Shown here in pieces: positions 61,428-64,000 of a stretch of DNA of 64,000 nucleotides. Under the pieces are notes generated by a model. That model saw only the letters and a list, made by a program, of their open reading frames with translations, was not told where the DNA came from and did not search any database. Source of the stretch: Globisporangium splendens. Taxonomy: Eukaryota > Oomycota > Peronosporomycetes > Pythiales > Pythiaceae. The DNA lies in the NCBI GenBank assembly GCA_006386115.1, contig VFIW01000028.1:205416-269415 (forward strand), given 5' to 3'. The stretch's first letter is position 1, and the number at the start of each line of letters is the position of its first letter. Both the position numbers and the translations under genes were made by a program.

Positions 61428-62025
61428 GGAAAAGAGGACTGTGGACGTTGTGGAGACACAGGACTCTGGCCCCCATGTGCATCAAGCACATGCAGTTTCC
61501 ACTATGAGTGAGAAGAGTGTCAGTCAAACGTCAAGTTTGATCGTTCACAAAGTTCATGTAGACGGTATTGCAACGCCTCTACGAGCTTTGGTTGACACTG
61601 GTGCGTCGAACAACTTTGTTCGAAATGAAGTGATCGTCAGGCATGGCGTCTTCGTGCCTGATACGAATGAAGAAAAGATGATGATTGTCCGGTTGGCAAA
61701 TGGGTCAACTGTGAAGATGCCGAAGCGCGTGGTGCGTTTGGCAATCAAGTGTGAAGATTTCCGAGGTGAAGACGAGTTCATTTTACTCGACCTCGATGAC
61801 AAGTTTGATATCATCCTGGGAATGCCGTGGTTGAAGCGTTACCAACCTAGCATTGACTGGATGAAGACGAAGATCTCCGTTGGCAAGTCACGCGATGTTG
61901 ACTTGTGCTGCACAACAACGGATGAAGTTGTATGGGTGTATACATCTGTGGAAGAGATCCCAGATGGCCCTTGTGATATTGCGGTGTGCGATGGCCCCCA
62001 TGTTCACAAGTGGTACCCATTTTAA
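61390..62025 (+). CDS. pro: A3 protease
   Basis: Read after the -1 shift (REWTVGEGPPTGPEK). The active site is LVDTGASNNFV, with ILGMPWLKRY near the end, and TAA at 62023-62025. It is open throughout. The pol ATG at 62031 lies 5 nt beyond the stop, in the next -1 frame. Confidence 0.86.
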   Translation, partial: REWTVGEGPPTGPEKRTVDVVETQDSGPHVHQAHAVSTMSEKSVSQTSSLIVHKVHVDGIATPLRALVDTGASNNFVRNEVIVRHGVFVPDTNEEKMMIVRLANGSTVKMPKRVVRLAIKCEDFRGEDEFILLDLDDKFDIILGMPWLKRYQPSIDWMKTKISVGKSRDVDLCCTTTDEVVWVYTSVEEIPDGPCDIAVCDGPHVHKWYPF

Positions 62026-62030
62026 AGAAG

Positions 62031-64000
62031 ATGAACGGAGGTGGAGCAGTCAGGCGCCAGAAAAAGACTGTGTCTTTTGCCATCGACGACGAGAAGATTC
62101 GCGATGGCGTTGACAAGAGTGAATGGAAGAGGAACAAACACCCTTCCCAACAAGACAAGAAGAAGAAGACCAGCAAGAGAAGTTTTTCGCCAAGAGTTTT
62201 GAGTACCCCTGATCAAGGTACAAGTGGTGATGACGAAGGGAGTGTCCAAGCACAAGACATTCCAAGCGAGTTTGTGGATATCGCGGTCTACAATGAAGAA
62301 GGTGACGTGGATGTAATCCGTCACGTGAAGATTGAAAATCCTCCAAGTTCAGTCGAAGAGTTGATTTCCTTGCCATCAATGAGCAAGAAGACACTGGAGC
62401 GCAGCCTAGCGAGAGGCGACATTGCGCAGGTGTGTGTGATCGTCGAAATGGTCGACGAAGGCTTCGTCAACACAGCATCGAGTGCGGATGTGTTGGACGA
62501 AAAGACACGGAAGGAAAGGTTCGAGGAGCAGTCGTGGGACGCCCTCAAGAAGAACCCCGTGTATGCGCTTGCCAGAGAATATGAAGACATCTTCCCTGAC
62601 AAGGTGCCGGACGAATTGCCATTCGACAGAGGCATTCGTCACGAGATTGATGTACTTCCTGGCACGAAGTACTGCATCACAAGACAGTGGCCGTTGCCAA
62701 AGGAACAAGTCGAGGCAATCGACGAGTTCTTTGCACAACGTGCTAAGGCTGGTCATGTGCGGGAGAGCAAGTCTCCGCATTGCAGCCCACTTTCTGTGTG
62801 AAGAAGGCAACTGGAGGTTGGCGCATTGTTCACGCTTTCAACAAGCTGAACGACGCGACAATTCCAGCCCAGACTCCGGTTCCACGCAAGGACATGATCC
62901 TTGATGGAATGGCTGGCAGCACCGTCTTCAGTGCTATCGATCTGAAAGATGGGTTCTATCATATTCGAATGCGCGAAGACGATGTCCCACTAACTGCCGT
63001 GAGTACCCCGAGTGGTATGCTGTGGGAATGGTTAGTGATGCCACAGGGACTGAAGAATGCTCCTGCGACCTTCAATCGAATGGTCACGAACGTTCCTCGT
63101 CCTCTGCGAACATTTGCACCAAGTTACTTTGACGATATTTTCGTTCATAGTAAGACCACGAATGGGAAGTCTGATGTCGATGTTCATCTCGGTCATCTTC
63201 GTCAAGTTTTCCAGGTCATGCGTAAGAACAAGCTCTACGCAAACTTGAAGAAGTGCATGTTCTTTGCCCCCGAGATCCCTGTTCTCGGTTGTTTTGTGGG
63301 CAAGAGCAGTGTTCGAGTCGATCCGGAGAAGGTCAAAGCTATTGACGATTGGCCAGTGCCAAAGAATGTCAAACAGCTACGACAATGGTTGGGTCTAGCC
63401 AACTACTTGCACAAGTACACGCGCAATTATGCAGCGTTGGTGCAACCCCTCACGCAGCTCTTGAAGAAAGACGTTGAGTGGAAGTGGTCGAAAGACCATC
63501 AGACGGCGTTCGAAGAAGTCAAGAGGAGTCTCCGAGAAGCTCCTGTGTTGGCTCTGCCAAACCATGACAAGCCGTTCCACGTCGCCTGCGATACGAGCGA
63601 CTATGCCATCGGTTGCGCATTGATGCAACACGATGACGAGGGTCACGAGCGAGTTGTGTCGTATCAGTCACGACAACTCCGACCCGCAGAACGGAACTAC
63701 CCAGTTCATGACAAGGAACTTCTGGCGATGAAGTATTCTTTGGTCAAGTTCCGTGTGTATCTGCTTGGCGAGGAGCGTTTTGCCATCTACACTGATCACG
63801 CATCTCTGCGTACGGCAGTGAAGACTCCTCATTTGTCGCAAAGAATGGCGAGATGGGTCTCTTCTTTGCAGAGTTACAACTTTGTTGTACACTACAGCCA
63901 GGTAAGCCGAACATCTTAGACGATGCGCTGTCAGACGTACGGCGTTACGATCCGAAGACCAAGAGTGAAGACAACGGACGGAGCGTGCGGGACTCTGTTG
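62031..64000 (+). pseudogene. pol: A3 pol, frameshifted and truncated by window end
   Basis: The frame starts MNGGGAVRRQKKTVSF and is open to 62801. One C is missing near 62789 relative to A1, moving RT into the frame 62780-63919. RT motifs AIDLKDGFYH and SYFDDIF and RNase H motifs CDTSDYAIG and YTDHASL are visible. A3 keeps the Trp codon that is a stop in A1. After about 63850 several small indels break the frame; they may be decay or poor sequence. Confidence 0.9.

Larger units (their letters stand above)
59587..64000 (+). mobile_element. Ty3/gypsy element A3, 5' part, cut by window end
   Basis: 5' LTR 59587-60236, primer-binding site 60239-60256, then gag, protease and pol up to RNase H, all collinear with A1. 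Lesions: TGA in gag at 60602-60604, a 1-nt deletion in RT near 62789, and several small indels after 63850. The left flank is ggaac. Confidence 0.94.

Overview
This window looks like a repeat-rich stretch of an oomycete nuclear genome, most likely Peronosporales (Phytophthora or downy-mildew type). That call is an inference. It rests on chromodomain Ty3/gypsy elements of oomycete style, short introns, and a tandem family of bZIP-like plus START-like proteins of a kind I know only from oomycetes. No rRNA, tRNA gene or CRISPR array was seen.

Left part (1-27.4 kb): nested LTR retrotransposons. Family A (Ty3/gypsy, ~650 bp LTRs) gives a full-length minus-strand copy A1 (483-8144). Its 5' LTR abuts, head to head, a truncated plus-strand copy A2 (8145-11360). 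A2 abuts a broken gypsy relic D (11361-12402). D is split by gypsy element C (12403-27386, duplication caagt), and C's gag is split by gypsy element B (17190-25737, duplication gaacc). Families A and B each carry a long, coiled-coil-rich reading frame antisense to the 3' end of pol. Each also has a canonical -1 frameshift heptamer 12 nt before the gag stop.

Middle (27.4-54 kb): a Ty1/copia element E (27880-33598, duplication accac) sits just upstream of a cluster of seven apparently intact bZIP-like/START-like genes and two relics. The first five intact genes are on the plus strand and the last two on the minus strand. A broken multi-pass membrane-protein gene and a small fragment of its paralogue lie downstream of cluster members, which suggests that a two-gene unit was duplicated. 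The shared intron falls exactly between the basic region and the zipper.

Right part (54-64 kb): a decayed Mutator-like transposase on the minus strand, interrupted by a solo C-family LTR that itself holds a small insertion. Then comes a third A copy (A3, plus strand, from 59587), cut by the window end. The 5 bp left of A1 (gttcc) and left of A3 (ggaac) are reverse complements. This fits a ~51 kb inversion between inverted A copies and predicts what lies beyond the right edge.

Most elements carry identifiable lesions: A1 has a nonsense codon in RT and a lost integrase aspartate, A3 has a gag stop and pol frameshifts, and C has stops and a frameshift. E looks intact and young. The strongest candidates for something undescribed are the antisense frames in two gypsy families and the bZIP-like/START-like cluster.
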